From assembly GCA_964443435.1 (NCBI GenBank), contig CAYUCW010000013.1, forward strand, positions 1-43,422: DNA of 43,422 nucleotides. Reading direction: 5' to 3'. Positions 8,990 to 18,331 of this stretch are shown piece by piece; position 1 is the first letter of the stretch; each line of letters starts with the position of its first letter. The notes below the pieces were generated by a model that saw only the letters and a program-made list of their open reading frames with translations, did not search any database and had not been told where the DNA came from. This DNA is from Pseudaquidulcibacter sp964443435 (GTDB taxonomy: Bacteria > Pseudomonadota > Alphaproteobacteria > Caulobacterales > Aquidulcibacteraceae). The translations under genes and the position numbers were made by a program.

Positions 8990-10399
8990 TTACCTTTTCA
9001 TTCTTATTAGTTCATCAAGCATCTCATCTGCAGTAGTTATGATTTTTGATGAAGCACTATATGCCCGCTGGGTGATAATCATGTTTGAAAACTCTAAAGC
9101 CAAATCTACAGTTGATGCTTCAAGTGCACTTGACTGAATAACGCCTGCGCCAGAAGTTCCTGCTGATTTTAAAGTTACAGGGCCTGATTGATCTGTTACG
9201 CGGTAATTGCCACCATTTTCAGGATATAAATCATCAGGATTTACAAATGTTGCAAGTGGAATTTTGAATAATTTTTTGATTAAGCCAGAGCTAAAGTTTG
9301 CGGTAATATTACCTTCTTTATCAATGGTTAAGTCATTTAAATCGCCAGTTGGTGAACCGTCTGAAGTTGTTGAATTTAAGCCAGTGTCTGAATCAAACTG
9401 AGTTATTGCACCAAGTGATGTAGATGTTTGACCTATTTCAAGATTGAAATTCTGAGCAGCAAGACCAGTGCCAGCTGCCCAATTTGCAGCACCAGCAGCA
9501 GGAGCGCCGCCATGAGCACCGATTGCAAGTGGTGCTAATAATGCAGGGCTTGTTGCCGCGGTATCAATTAAACCAGTTGGCGTAAATGCAAGTGTTCCAG
9601 TTGCAATTTGCCCCGCGGTCAATGGTGCGCCTGAAACAACACTTGAAGCAGGCGAAGCGTGGATTTCAACATGCCATTGATTTGGTGTAGCAGATTTCAA
9701 AAAAGACATATTAAAGCTTTTTCTTCCGCCAAGACTATCAACGATTTGGAATTGCCATTGCGCATCATGTTGAACCGCGCCAGAAGCCATATTATTTGTA
9801 GCAGGATTATATGCACCAGCGGCAGCGGTTGGTACCGCAGCAGCAGCAGCGGAAACTAAAGTGCTAGATTTTAAATTACCAGTAAGCGATGCCAAAGTAC
9901 TTGGATCTGCGGTATTGGCTATTGAATTAATATTTAAGGATTCAAGCCCCGCAACATCAGAAGTTGAACCAATTACATTACCTGCATCATCAAGACGCCA
10001 GCCGCGAAGGACAAAACCTGCATGGTTTAATAAATAACCTTCATCATCTGGCTTAAATGTGCCAACACGTGAAAATAGAGTATCTGGACTAGAGTCTGCT
10101 TTTTGTGCACCAGGTGATACTACGAAAAAGCCTTGGCCTTGAATTGCAAGATCTGTATTTACAGAAGACGAAGACACATTGCCTTGGCCTTTAACTAATT
10201 GTCGTGTTGCCGCAGTTGTACCACCTGCATTATAAGTAGTAGAGGCACTTTGTGCATTTACTAATCTTGTAAAATCCGTGCGATTTTTCTTATAAGCAGT
10301 TGTGTTTACATTTGCGATATTATCTGAGATTACCGCCATTGCAGATGAATTGGCAACTAGGCCTGATACGCCCGCAAGCATTGCACTGTTTAAAGACAT
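8990..10399 (-). CDS. flgE: Flagellar hook protein FlgE
   Basis: Hook subunit, exported by the flagellar type III system. 469 residues. The N-terminal rod-type motif is LNSAMLAGVSGLVANSSAMA then VISDNIANVNTTAYKKNRTD. A long Ala/Thr/Gly-rich, low-complexity surface domain spans about 180-330. The C-terminal motif is VDLALEFSNMIITQRAYSAS then KIITTADEMLDELIRMKR. An AGGAAG site lies upstream of the ATG. A probable sigma-54 element lies about 35-50 bp upstream. Last visible gene of fliK-flgD-flgE on this strand, although the 151-bp gap before it suggests its own promoter. Confidence 0.95.
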   Translation of the reverse strand: MSLNSAMLAGVSGLVANSSAMAVISDNIANVNTTAYKKNRTDFTRLVNAQSASTTYNAGGTTAATRQLVKGQGNVSSSSVNTDLAIQGQGFFVVSPGAQKADSSPDTLFSRVGTFKPDDEGYLLNHAGFVLRGWRLDDAGNVIGSTSDVAGLESLNINSIANTADPSTLASLTGNLKSSTLVSAAAAAVPTAAAGAYNPATNNMASGAVQHDAQWQFQIVDSLGGRKSFNMSFLKSATPNQWHVEIHASPASSVVSGAPLTAGQIATGTLAFTPTGLIDTAATSPALLAPLAIGAHGGAPAAGAANWAAGTGLAAQNFNLEIGQTSTSLGAITQFDSDTGLNSTTSDGSPTGDLNDLTIDKEGNITANFSSGLIKKLFKIPLATFVNPDDLYPENGGNYRVTDQSGPVTLKSAGTSGAGVIQSSALEASTVDLALEFSNMIITQRAYSASSKIITTADEMLDELIRMKR

Positions 10400-10433
10400 T
10401 AGTAGCTTCCTTTTTTATACTTATTTTGTTTTG

Positions 10434-10450
10434 AAGCATTCTGCCCACCT
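10434..10450 (-). promoter_or_regulatory. Probable sigma-54 promoter of flgE
   Basis: Minus strand reads AGGTGGGCAGAATGCTT, with GG and GC separated by exactly 10 bases as in a -24/-12 promoter (consensus TGGCACG-N4-TTGCW). The flanks are weaker than at the other three sigma-54 sites here. A start about 12 bases downstream of the GC would give a 25-base leader containing the AGGAAG ribosome site of flgE. Confidence 0.45.
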
Positions 10451-10550
10451 TATGTAATTATTCTATTTTAATTTTCTTTATAAATAGTAATCAAAAACCT
10501 TATTTTTCGTTAAAAAACAGCATTATATGCATGTTTTCTAACTCTAATTA

Positions 10551-11210
10551 TTAATTACTTGCTAATTTTAATTTAGAGACGCTTGATAATGGAACAATTG
10601 CCCCATTAATTGTTACTTGTGGCTCTGATCCTGACATATCAACATCACTAATTATTCCCTTTTTTGTTATAGTCCCGTTAATTGTTGAACCCGAAGAATT
10701 TTTAGCTTCGATAACAAGTGTATATTGTCCACTAGTCTTTTTATCACCTGAATTAACTGAACCATCCCATTCAAGTGTATGTGCGCCTTGGGTCTTTTCG
10801 CCATCAATAGTTTTTACTAGTTTATTTTTTTCATCATAAATTTTTAAGCTTACATTATCGGCTAATTGCGGAAGATTATATTCCCAAGTTGCTTTGCCAT
10901 TTTGAAAACCTGAAACATTAGTGTTTGCAGTGGCTTCTTTACCTAAATAAGAAACGGCAAGCGAACCTGCTGATAAATTCATATTCGTGTTTAAAGTAGT
11001 AAGCAATTCATTGGTTTTTAACTGCTGCTCTACACCTGTGAACTGCACTAATTGATTTGTAAAATCTTTTGTATCTAGCGGCGATAAAGGATCTTGCGCC
11101 CTAAGCTGTGCCGTAAGCAAAGTCATGAATGTTTCAAAATTTGCAGCAAGACCAGTAGCTGATTGTGTTTGTGCGCTTGTATTAGTAGTGCCTACGCCTG
11201 TTACTGCCAT
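10551..11210 (-). CDS. flgD: Hook assembly scaffold protein FlgD
   Basis: Hook cap protein required for FlgE polymerisation; exported early. 219 residues. The N-terminal family signature is NFETFMTLLTAQLRAQDPLS then PLDTKDFTNQLVQFTGVEQQ. The C-terminal half is the Ig-like/Tudor region (WEYNLPQLADNVSLKIYDEK; HTLEWDGSVNSGDKKTSGQY). It starts 1 bp downstream of the fliK stop, so the two genes are translated from one message. No anomalies. Confidence 0.94.
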   Translation of the reverse strand: MAVTGVGTTNTSAQTQSATGLAANFETFMTLLTAQLRAQDPLSPLDTKDFTNQLVQFTGVEQQLKTNELLTTLNTNMNLSAGSLAVSYLGKEATANTNVSGFQNGKATWEYNLPQLADNVSLKIYDEKNKLVKTIDGEKTQGAHTLEWDGSVNSGDKKTSGQYTLVIEAKNSSGSTINGTITKKGIISDVDMSGSEPQVTINGAIVPLSSVSKLKLASN

Positions 11211-11211
11211 T

Positions 11212-12723
11212 TTATGCCCTTATTGAAATTCTTGAATTTGACCAATTATGAATTGGTTGAATATTGACAGTATTTAAAACTGCCTCTTCTATGTTTTTAA
11301 GCTTAGTAAATTGCATTAAGCTATTTTGATTTTGATTTTGCTTTTGTTCTTTGCCTGTATTACCTGCAAAATTGCTACCGTCATTTAGACTGAATTTTAT
11401 GCTATCTTCGCCAAAATCTAAACCTGCATCTTTTAAGACTTGCATCATTTCTTTCATTGATTTTGAAAGATCATTAAATGCAGATTGATTATCAAAACTT
11501 AGTATTGCCGACATTTTTTTATCGGCTGACATTTTAAGTTCGATTTCAATTTTACCAAGTTCTGGAGGATCAAGTCTTATGGTAAAGCTTTTCTCGCCAT
11601 TACGCATATTCTTTACCATTGCATCGGCAATAGCTGGCGCATTAAGACTTTTGACAACTTCGGTTACATGATTAACATTAAACTTAGCTTCATTTGATTG
11701 AACGCTATTTGAAATATTGGAATCACTTGCTTTTATAATTTCGGCCGCTTTTTTATCTTGGCCTTCTTTAGAAAAAGATCCATTATTTGAAGCTGTATCC
11801 GCACTAATTGTTTTTGCAAACTCAAGAATATTTTTATCATTATTAGTTTGTAAATTTGAATTAGTTTGCGGTTTATCTGTATTTAAAACTGCTTCATTTG
11901 AAGTAGCTTCTGACTTTATTGGCGTTTTGAATTTTTCTATTAAATCTTGAACATTATTATTTTGAATGTTTTCTTCAACAGAAATAGCCTCCAAATTTAT
12001 TCCATTATTTGCGTCAATTGTTTCAAGAGCATTATTAATTGGCTCTTGCGCTAAAATCTGTTCATTTGAATTTATTAAAGTATTGGCGGCAGTAATAATT
12101 GAATTTTCAACTTTTTTATCGCCTGTAATTATGCCATTGATAATAATAGCATCTTGCAGATTATTTTGCACTAAAACATTTTGCGGAAGAATATTTTGTG
12201 CATTTGCTTCTGATTGGATGCTTATTAAAGTGCCAAGAATATTATTTATATTATCTTGAATATTAAATAAATCAGATGCATCAAAACCTGTATTCGCTTT
12301 GATTTCAGCGCCATTATCGACGACCAAATTATTGTCTGTATTTGTAATTAAGACAGCGGAATCTTTAGCAGTATTTTCAGGCTGTACATTTTGTTCAGTG
12401 CTCAAATCTAGAGAAGTATTATTTTTTATATTTTTATTTGCTTCTGAAATAGGTTTGTTTTGATTTTCAGGGTTTTGTGCGCCTGTGACTTTAATATTCT
12501 GCTTATCATTAATTTCATTTGAAATATTTTTTTCTTCAATATTTTTCTCAAAAGGAATATTTTTATTAGCTTCAATATTTGTTTCTTTTGTCGCTTCTTG
12601 TTTAGGCGCAGTTTCTTTAGGCAAAAAATCGGCAAAAGAATTTATAGCATCTTGTTTTCTAGACGCGCTTGAAGATTTTAATTCTTCAGTACCAAAGCTA
12701 TATAAATTTTCTTGCACTTGCAT
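11212..12723 (-). CDS. fliK: Hook-length control protein FliK
   Basis: Secreted molecular ruler that switches export specificity when the hook is complete. About 503 residues from ATG 12723 (MQVQENLYSFGTEE). A TTG at 12747 in the same frame is possible, but the predicted sigma-54 start site (about 12762) and lack of conservation favour the ATG. The first 370 residues are Asn/Ile/Glu/Lys-rich low complexity, typical of the ruler region but here extremely Asn-rich. The C-terminal Flg_hook domain is clear (SFTIRLDPPELGKIEIELKM). First gene of a fliK-flgD message. An AGG ribosome site is about 11 bp upstream. Confidence 0.88.
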   Translation of the reverse strand: MQVQENLYSFGTEELKSSSASRKQDAINSFADFLPKETAPKQEATKETNIEANKNIPFEKNIEEKNISNEINDKQNIKVTGAQNPENQNKPISEANKNIKNNTSLDLSTEQNVQPENTAKDSAVLITNTDNNLVVDNGAEIKANTGFDASDLFNIQDNINNILGTLISIQSEANAQNILPQNVLVQNNLQDAIIINGIITGDKKVENSIITAANTLINSNEQILAQEPINNALETIDANNGINLEAISVEENIQNNNVQDLIEKFKTPIKSEATSNEAVLNTDKPQTNSNLQTNNDKNILEFAKTISADTASNNGSFSKEGQDKKAAEIIKASDSNISNSVQSNEAKFNVNHVTEVVKSLNAPAIADAMVKNMRNGEKSFTIRLDPPELGKIEIELKMSADKKMSAILSFDNQSAFNDLSKSMKEMMQVLKDAGLDFGEDSIKFSLNDGSNFAGNTGKEQKQNQNQNSLMQFTKLKNIEEAVLNTVNIQPIHNWSNSRISIRA

Positions 12724-12771
12724 TAAGTATTTAACCTGACCCCACAAATATTATTTTTGCCAAATAAGACT

Positions 12772-12787
12772 TGCAAGCATCATGCCG
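12772..12787 (-). promoter_or_regulatory. Sigma-54 promoter of fliK-flgD
   Basis: Minus strand CGGCATGATGCTTGCA: GG-N10-GC spacing, with GGCA and TTGCA cores matching TGGCACG-N4-TTGCW at nearly all positions. The expected start is near 12762, about 39 bases before the fliK ATG. The activator is likely FlbD, encoded about 8 kb away. Confidence 0.75.
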
Positions 12788-12987
12788 TTTTTATTTTTAT
12801 GCTAAGTGTTTGTTTTGTATAATATTTATCTTTTTTTAATCTGCATTAATTACCTATTATAAGCATGGTTATAGGAATCAAATGCCTAGTCATTTTGGTT
12901 TAGTAATCCAGAAAAAAAATAAAATTTTAAAATAATTTTATAATTTCAAAGCAGCTTAAGTTAAGCTTTATTTATTAAGCTCCAAAC

Positions 12988-13003
12988 TGGCGTGATGATT
13001 GCA
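12988..13003 (+). promoter_or_regulatory. Sigma-54 promoter of flgK-flgL
   Basis: Plus strand TGGCGTGATGATTGCA: GG-N10-GC spacing with TGGC..G and TTGCA intact. The predicted start near 13014 gives flgK an unusually long leader of about 170 bases. Confidence 0.75.
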
Positions 13004-13186
13004 TTATATTAAAGGGTAAGTATTAAAAGCAAAAAGTTTTTTAAAATTTATGCAATTAATACAGATAGTTAGTATAGTGAAATTATATTTATATGCTGTT
13101 AATGGGTAAAGTTTGCACCTTAAAAGAGGTTAAAGACTAGGAAAAAATTACCCGTAAGCGAAATAAATATTGGGAATGAAGATAGA

Positions 13187-15313
13187 ATGTCGTTAAATTC
13201 AATATTAAGTAATGCTACTTCTGGATTATATGCCAGTCAATCTGGTATTAAAACAGTTTCACAAAACATATCAAATGTTAATACTAAGGGCTATGTAAGG
13301 GTCGAGCATCAGCAAAGCACCGTAAATCTTGCGGGTACAAATGGTGGTGTTCAGGTTGATGCATTACGTCGTGCGGCTAATAAATTCTTACAAACTACAA
13401 GTTTAAATGCTAATTCTGATGCGTCAAATCAAGATGTAAAAGCGCAATATCTTGACCAATTGCAAGCGGCATTTGGGGATCCTTCTGGCGCAAGCTCACT
13501 ATTTTCTAAGGTTAATAATACGCTTGGTGCTTTTGAAACTGCGGTTCTAAGTCCTGGGTCAAACTCTATTAGGCGCGATATAATTTCGCAATTACAAAGT
13601 TTATTAAGTGCAGTAAGCAATGTATCAAATGAAGTGCAAACAATAAGATCTAGTGTCGATCAAAATGTTGCCGATACAGTAAAAGAAATTAATACTTTAC
13701 TCACTGATATTGCAAAATCTAATGCTGATGTCATGCGCGGTATTAATCTTGGTGATGCGACGGGCGCACAAGAACAACAATCACAATTATTAGAGAAATT
13801 ATCAAAACTTATTGATATTCGCGTTGATTACCGCGATGGCGGTATGGCGAATGTCTATACCTCTGATGGGGTTTTATTGACCGGATATAAAGCAAGTGAG
13901 CTTACTTATAATCCGGCACCAGCAGGGCAACCGTTTTACGATTCAATCGGCATCAAATATGGTGATGATCCCGTAATTAGAGAATTAGAGCCTTCAATTC
14001 AAAATGGTCAATTAAGGGGCTTAATTGACTTAAGAAATTCAGACCTTGCAGAGCTTGCCGAATATATAGGTGAGTTTTCGGGAAAACTAGCAGATGCTAT
14101 AAATGCTGAGCATAATACTAATTCAAGTCTTCCGGCTTTATCAAATACGACAGGTTCTGATACAGGTCTTTTAGCGGCAGATAGTCTTGGATTTTCAGGT
14201 AATACTACAATAGGAATTGTGGATTCTGCGGGTGTTTTACTTCGCAAAATCAATATTAATTTTTCAGCAAATACTATAAGTGTTGATGGTGGTGCGGCGG
14301 TTGGTTTTGGCGGTACTATTGCAGGGTTTACAAGTGCACTAAATACTTCCTTGGGTGCGTTCGGAAGTGCAAGTTTTGCCAATGGCAAAATGTCATTAAA
14401 CACTTCAAATGCTGCAAATGGCTTAGTATTTGATGAGCCTGCTACTGGTGGTTCATTAAGAGGTGATAAAGCCTTTGCGCATTTCTTTGGATTAAATAAT
14501 CTAATTAATGCAACGCAACCAACAAATTTTGCAACGGGTTTAAGTGGGACTGATGCGCATGGTTTTGGCGTAGGTCAAAATATCGGTCTAAGATTAAACG
14601 CTCTGAATGGTGCAGTTATAACCGAAAAAACTATTCCAATTAGCGGAACAAGCATTAATGACATTCTTGCTTCATTAAATAATGGAAGCACTGGATTAGG
14701 ATTATATGGAAACTTTTCCATAGATACCAAAGGAAGCATAAAATTCACGCCAAACCCAGGAAGCGAAAGTCTTAAAGTCGAAATGACTGAAGATACATTG
14801 CCAAGATCCGGCACTTCAGTTTCATTTGGGCAATTATTTGGCTTTAATCAAAATTCACGCACTATGCGCGGAAGTACTTTAAGCGTTAATACCGCAATAA
14901 GTGGCAATCCGCAAAAGCTTGCACTGGCAAAGCCTGACTTGACTAATATTGCACTTGGAAGTGTTGCGGTTGGTCTTGGAGATAGTGCAGGGGCGGAGGC
15001 TTTATTTAGCGTAGCAAGCTCAAGAATGGCATTTGACACTTCGCTTGGTCTTGGTTCGCGGACAATGACACTTGGTGATTTCGTTTCTTCACTTGCCGGT
15101 GAATTATCAACACGTGCAACAAATGCCGAAGCCAGCAAAGCATCTGCAAATGCATTATTATCCGAAGCTAATACTAGACGTTCTAATATTGAAGGCGTGA
15201 ATTTAGACGAAGAATTAATAAAACTTACATCATATCAACAGGCATATTCGGCGGCAGCGCGAATGATTAAGGCCGCTGATGAAATGTATCAATCATTATT
15301 AAACGCATTATAA
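13187..15313 (+). CDS. flgK: Hook-associated protein 1 (FlgK)
   Basis: First hook-filament junction protein. 708 residues, somewhat long for FlgK. The N-terminus is LNSILSNATSGLYASQSGIK then TVSQNISNVNTKGYVRVEHQ. The middle is a large variable domain rich in Ser/Asn/Gly. The C-terminal D0 helix is VNLDEELIKLTSYQQAYSAA then ARMIKAADEMYQSLLNAL. The ribosome site is weak (GGGAATGAAGATAGA before the ATG). flgL follows after 10 bp. Controlled by the sigma-54 element at 12988-13003. Confidence 0.95.
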   Translation: MSLNSILSNATSGLYASQSGIKTVSQNISNVNTKGYVRVEHQQSTVNLAGTNGGVQVDALRRAANKFLQTTSLNANSDASNQDVKAQYLDQLQAAFGDPSGASSLFSKVNNTLGAFETAVLSPGSNSIRRDIISQLQSLLSAVSNVSNEVQTIRSSVDQNVADTVKEINTLLTDIAKSNADVMRGINLGDATGAQEQQSQLLEKLSKLIDIRVDYRDGGMANVYTSDGVLLTGYKASELTYNPAPAGQPFYDSIGIKYGDDPVIRELEPSIQNGQLRGLIDLRNSDLAELAEYIGEFSGKLADAINAEHNTNSSLPALSNTTGSDTGLLAADSLGFSGNTTIGIVDSAGVLLRKININFSANTISVDGGAAVGFGGTIAGFTSALNTSLGAFGSASFANGKMSLNTSNAANGLVFDEPATGGSLRGDKAFAHFFGLNNLINATQPTNFATGLSGTDAHGFGVGQNIGLRLNALNGAVITEKTIPISGTSINDILASLNNGSTGLGLYGNFSIDTKGSIKFTPNPGSESLKVEMTEDTLPRSGTSVSFGQLFGFNQNSRTMRGSTLSVNTAISGNPQKLALAKPDLTNIALGSVAVGLGDSAGAEALFSVASSRMAFDTSLGLGSRTMTLGDFVSSLAGELSTRATNAEASKASANALLSEANTRRSNIEGVNLDEELIKLTSYQQAYSAAARMIKAADEMYQSLLNAL

Positions 15314-15323
15314 GGGTTAAGAA

Positions 15324-16247
15324 ATGACAAGAATATCAACCTTTACAAGTTTTAACGCATCTACATTTGGTCTCATGGAAGGCCAAGCAAAAATGGCGAA
15401 AGCGCAGCAACAGGCATCAAGCCAAATGGTTGCTAGCGATTTAAAAGGCTATGGCAATGATGCTAAGCGTCTTATTAATGCCAAAGCGATTACTGAAAAG
15501 CTTGAAAAACGCAATGATGACTTAAAATCTATGCAGTCCAGAGCCGAAGTAGAAGCCGCCGCTTTTACTCAATATACCGATGTAGTTGATAATTTACGTC
15601 AAGGGATAATGATCGCGGTGGCTAATCGTAATGCAGCTGGTCTGAGAACAACTATGGAGAATGCACTTGCTTCAACCATTGATGCTGCGAACACAGAATT
15701 TGCGGGACAATCAATTTTTGGCGGCGTAAGAGCTTATGATAAGCCACTTATTTCCGCTACACTTGATACTCTTGCGGCACAGCCAAATACAGATCCAAAC
15801 TGGGTTGATACAGGCGCTAATCGAACCTTAACCCTCGAAGATGGAAGAGTTATTGAATTATCGCAAAGTGCCCAAGAAGTATTTAAGCCATTTGTAGATT
15901 TCATCAGAAGCCTAAGAGTTTGGGAAAATACAAATACACCTTTGACTGGAACGCTTAATGATACGCAAGTTGCTTTTTTACAAAGCCAAATTCCAGTTGT
16001 AAAAACTTTACAAGATAGTGCATTAGAAGCCGAAGGCAGGGCAGGTATCACGAATAAGCAATTAGCAAATACTATTGCCGCAAATGAAGAAAAATTAGTA
16101 AGTTATAATACGGTTGTAGGTAATATTGAAAATGTGGACTTAGCCGAAGTTTCGGCAAGACTATCTGCAGCGCAAACCCAATATCAAGCATCGGCATCTA
16201 TATTTTCACAATTAAAGAATATGAATCTGCTGCAGTATTTACGATAA
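15324..16247 (+). CDS. flgL: Hook-associated protein 3 (FlgL)
   Basis: Second hook-filament junction protein, flagellin-like. 307 residues. Conserved flagellin-family N-terminal helix (MEGQAKMAKAQQQASSQMVA with the RLINAKAITEKLEKRNDDLK coiled coil). The C-terminal helix is NVDLAEVSARLSAAQTQYQA then SASIFSQLKNMNLLQYLR. An AAGGG/AAG ribosome site lies in the 10-bp spacer after flgK; the pair form one operon. No terminator is visible before the next gene. Confidence 0.93.
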   Translation: MTRISTFTSFNASTFGLMEGQAKMAKAQQQASSQMVASDLKGYGNDAKRLINAKAITEKLEKRNDDLKSMQSRAEVEAAAFTQYTDVVDNLRQGIMIAVANRNAAGLRTTMENALASTIDAANTEFAGQSIFGGVRAYDKPLISATLDTLAAQPNTDPNWVDTGANRTLTLEDGRVIELSQSAQEVFKPFVDFIRSLRVWENTNTPLTGTLNDTQVAFLQSQIPVVKTLQDSALEAEGRAGITNKQLANTIAANEEKLVSYNTVVGNIENVDLAEVSARLSAAQTQYQASASIFSQLKNMNLLQYLR

Positions 16248-16297
16248 ATAAATAATTGAGGCACTTAATATAATTAAAATTATTCAGGGGTCATAAA

Positions 16298-17095
16298 ATG
16301 CTTAATAAACGTAAATTTATATTTGGTGCTATTCCATTTATAGGCCTTACATCCGGTATTGTTTTTGCCGAAGAAAAGCATAGCGCAGCACATGGAACAT
16401 CGCATGGCGCGCCAAAACCTTCTGCAAAGCCAGTGCCTAAGTCGGTTACATCTGCTGAGCCTATGAATGCCAATGTTTGCAATGCATATAATTCTGCACG
16501 TCAAGCGGCAATAACTCCAGATCAAGCAATTAATGAACTTAAAGAAGGGAATAAGCGTTTCCTTGCTGGCAAATCCACAAAATGCGATCTTCTTAAAAAT
16601 GTTGCTGATACTGCGGCAAAGCAAACCCCAATTGCTGTGGTTGTCGGTTGCATAGACTCACGGGTTCCGCCTGAACTAGTATTTGACCAACAGATTGGTG
16701 ATATTTTTGCGGCGCGTATTGCTGGTAATTTCATTAATTATGATATTCTAGGAAGCGTTGAATATGCGACAAAAGTAGCAGGTGCAAAAGCAATTATTGT
16801 TCTTGGTCATTCATCATGTGGCGCGATAAAAGGCGCAATTGATAATGTTAAGCTTGGACATATTACCGGCCTTCTTGATAATGTTATGCCGGCGGTAAAT
16901 GCCGCACATTCTTCTGGCGAAAAATCTAGCCATAATCATGAATTAGTTGATGAAGTAACCGAAATAAATGTTCGTCAAAACGTCGCGAAACTCCTTCACT
17001 ATAGCCCAATAATCAGAGAGCTTATGGCCGAAGGGAAGCTTAAGATAATTGGTGCGGTTCATGATGTTCATACTGGCGAAGTGCGCTTCTTATAA
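16298..17095 (+). CDS. Periplasmic beta-carbonic anhydrase
   Basis: Zinc enzyme interconverting CO2 and bicarbonate. 265 residues with a cleavable-looking signal (KRKFIFGAIPFIGLTSGIVF then AEEK) and a His-containing linker (HSAAHGTSHG). The beta-CA core starts near residue 72. The Zn ligands are present: C118 in GCIDSR with the Asp120/Arg122 dyad, and H171/C174 in LGHSSCGA. The conserved RIAGN segment is at 140-144. The signal peptide places it in the periplasm, which is less common than cytoplasmic beta-CA. A CAGGGG ribosome site precedes the ATG. It follows flgL by 50 bp on the same strand; a functional link to motility is not evident. Confidence 0.9.
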   Translation: MLNKRKFIFGAIPFIGLTSGIVFAEEKHSAAHGTSHGAPKPSAKPVPKSVTSAEPMNANVCNAYNSARQAAITPDQAINELKEGNKRFLAGKSTKCDLLKNVADTAAKQTPIAVVVGCIDSRVPPELVFDQQIGDIFAARIAGNFINYDILGSVEYATKVAGAKAIIVLGHSSCGAIKGAIDNVKLGHITGLLDNVMPAVNAAHSSGEKSSHNHELVDEVTEINVRQNVAKLLHYSPIIRELMAEGKLKIIGAVHDVHTGEVRFL

Positions 17096-17167
17096 CAGAT
17101 TGTAAAAAATCAAATTTAATAGTATAGGGCTTTCACGCTTCGGGCCTTGACCCCGATGGGGGACAAT

Positions 17168-18231
17168 ATGACTATACTTGATGCGCCAAATGCTTTGGCC
17201 GAAAATTTTATAATTCCAGATATTGATTTAGGCTTTGATAAGCCAAGAAGCCAAACACGGGTTGTGGTTGCTATGTCAGGCGGGGTGGATTCTTCCGTTT
17301 GTGCGGCTTTGGTTCATGCCGCAGGTTATGAAACCATAGGAATTACGCTTCAATTATATGATCATGGTGCGGCAATCAAAAAGAAGAATGCTTGCTGTGC
17401 CGGTCAAGATATTTATGACGCGAAAAATATCGCCGATAAGCTTGGATTCCCTCATTATGTGCTTGATTACGAAAGTCGTTTTAAAGAGCAAGTGATAATT
17501 GATTTTGCCGATACTTATATAAGTGGGGCAACGCCAATTCCTTGTGTGCGATGTAATCAAACCGTTAAATTCAAAGATTTGCTTGAAACTGCGCGCTCAC
17601 TTGGTGCCGATTGCATGGTAACTGGTCATTATGTTGCACGTACAAATGATGCGCATATGCACCGCGCCAAAGATAAAGCGCGTGATCAATCTTATTTCCT
17701 TTTTGCAACCTCGCAAGAGCAATTAGATTATTTGCGTTTCCCGCTTGCTGATATTGAAAAAGATGAAGTGCGCAAAATTGCCGAGCATTTAGGTCTTGAA
17801 ATCGCGGCAAAGCCCGATAGCCAAGATATTTGCTTTGTACCCGAAGGCAAATACCAAGATATTGTTTTAAAAATTCACCCTGAAGCTAATAAAACTGGTG
17901 AAATTCGTCATCTTGATGGGCGCGTACTTGGCACACATAATGGTATTATAAACTATACAATTGGGCAAAGGCGTGGGCTTGGTGTCGCGGTCGGAGAGCC
18001 TATTTTTGTCGTTAAAATTGATGCCATTAATTCCGTTGTTTATGTTGGCCCAAAAGAAGCCCTTGCGGTTACATCCTTAAGTCTTAAAGAAGTAAATTGG
18101 CTTGGTGAAAAGCCAAAAACCGAAGATGAATTAGAAGGGCGAAGGCTTTTGGCGCGTGTGCGTTCAACAAGGCCGCCAATCCCTGCGCGGCTATCGACCA
18201 AGCATGGCTGGAAGATTATTTTTGAAAACCC
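17168..18231 (+). CDS. mnmA: tRNA 2-thiouridylase MnmA (3' end lost in gap)
   Basis: Installs the 2-thio group of 5-substituted 2-thiouridine at wobble position 34 of Lys, Glu and Gln tRNAs. 354 residues are visible before the assembly gap. PP-loop SGGVDSS at 37-43; catalytic cysteines in PIPCVRCNQTVKFKDLL and KPDSQDICFVPEG; GQRRGLGVA motif. The frame is intact up to the N run; the family C-terminus (roughly 30 residues) is in the gap. The ATG at 17168 is preferred; a TTG at 17147 and ATG at 17156 are in frame. A GGGGGAC stretch precedes it. It converges on flgH; both 3' ends meet inside the gap. Confidence 0.93.
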
Positions 18232-18331
18232 NNNNNNNNNNNNNNNNNNNNNNNNNNNNNNNNNNNNNNNNNNNNNNNNNNNNNNNNNNNNNNNNNNNNN
18301 NNNNNNNNNNNNNNNNNNNNNNNNNNNNNNN
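18232..18331. other. Assembly gap (100 N)
   Basis: Exactly 100 N, a conventional unknown-size spacer. It removes the end of mnmA (plus strand) and the last few codons of flgH (minus strand). From family lengths the missing DNA need only be about 100-130 bp. Confidence 0.99.

Larger units (their letters stand above)
12748..13186. other. Divergent control region between fliK and flgK
   Basis: About 440 bp without a gene, strongly AT-rich. It holds two back-to-back sigma-54 elements (12772-12787 minus, 12988-13003 plus) listed separately. A cluster of AAGCTT-like half-sites (AGCTTAA at 12954-12959, TTAAGCT at 12961-12967, TTAAGCT at 12975-12981) lies just upstream of the flgK promoter. A leader of about 170 bases precedes flgK. 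In that leader GGGTAA (about 13104) can pair with TTACCC (about 13148). No open frame here looks coding. Confidence 0.7.

Noticed and set aside
12954..12981. TTAA/AAGCTT cluster upstream of flgK as a CtrA box
   Set aside because: The TTAA half-sites are 5, 14 and 19 bases apart, not 11; kept only as an unidentified candidate site.
17151..17161. CCCCGATGGGG hairpin before mnmA
   Set aside because: Very short stem overlapping the ribosome site region with no T-run; more likely part of the initiation region.
18040..18231. Continuation of the flgH frame past the N run
   Set aside because: It is the exact antisense of mnmA, which has intact motifs; the join is an artefact of translating N as open.
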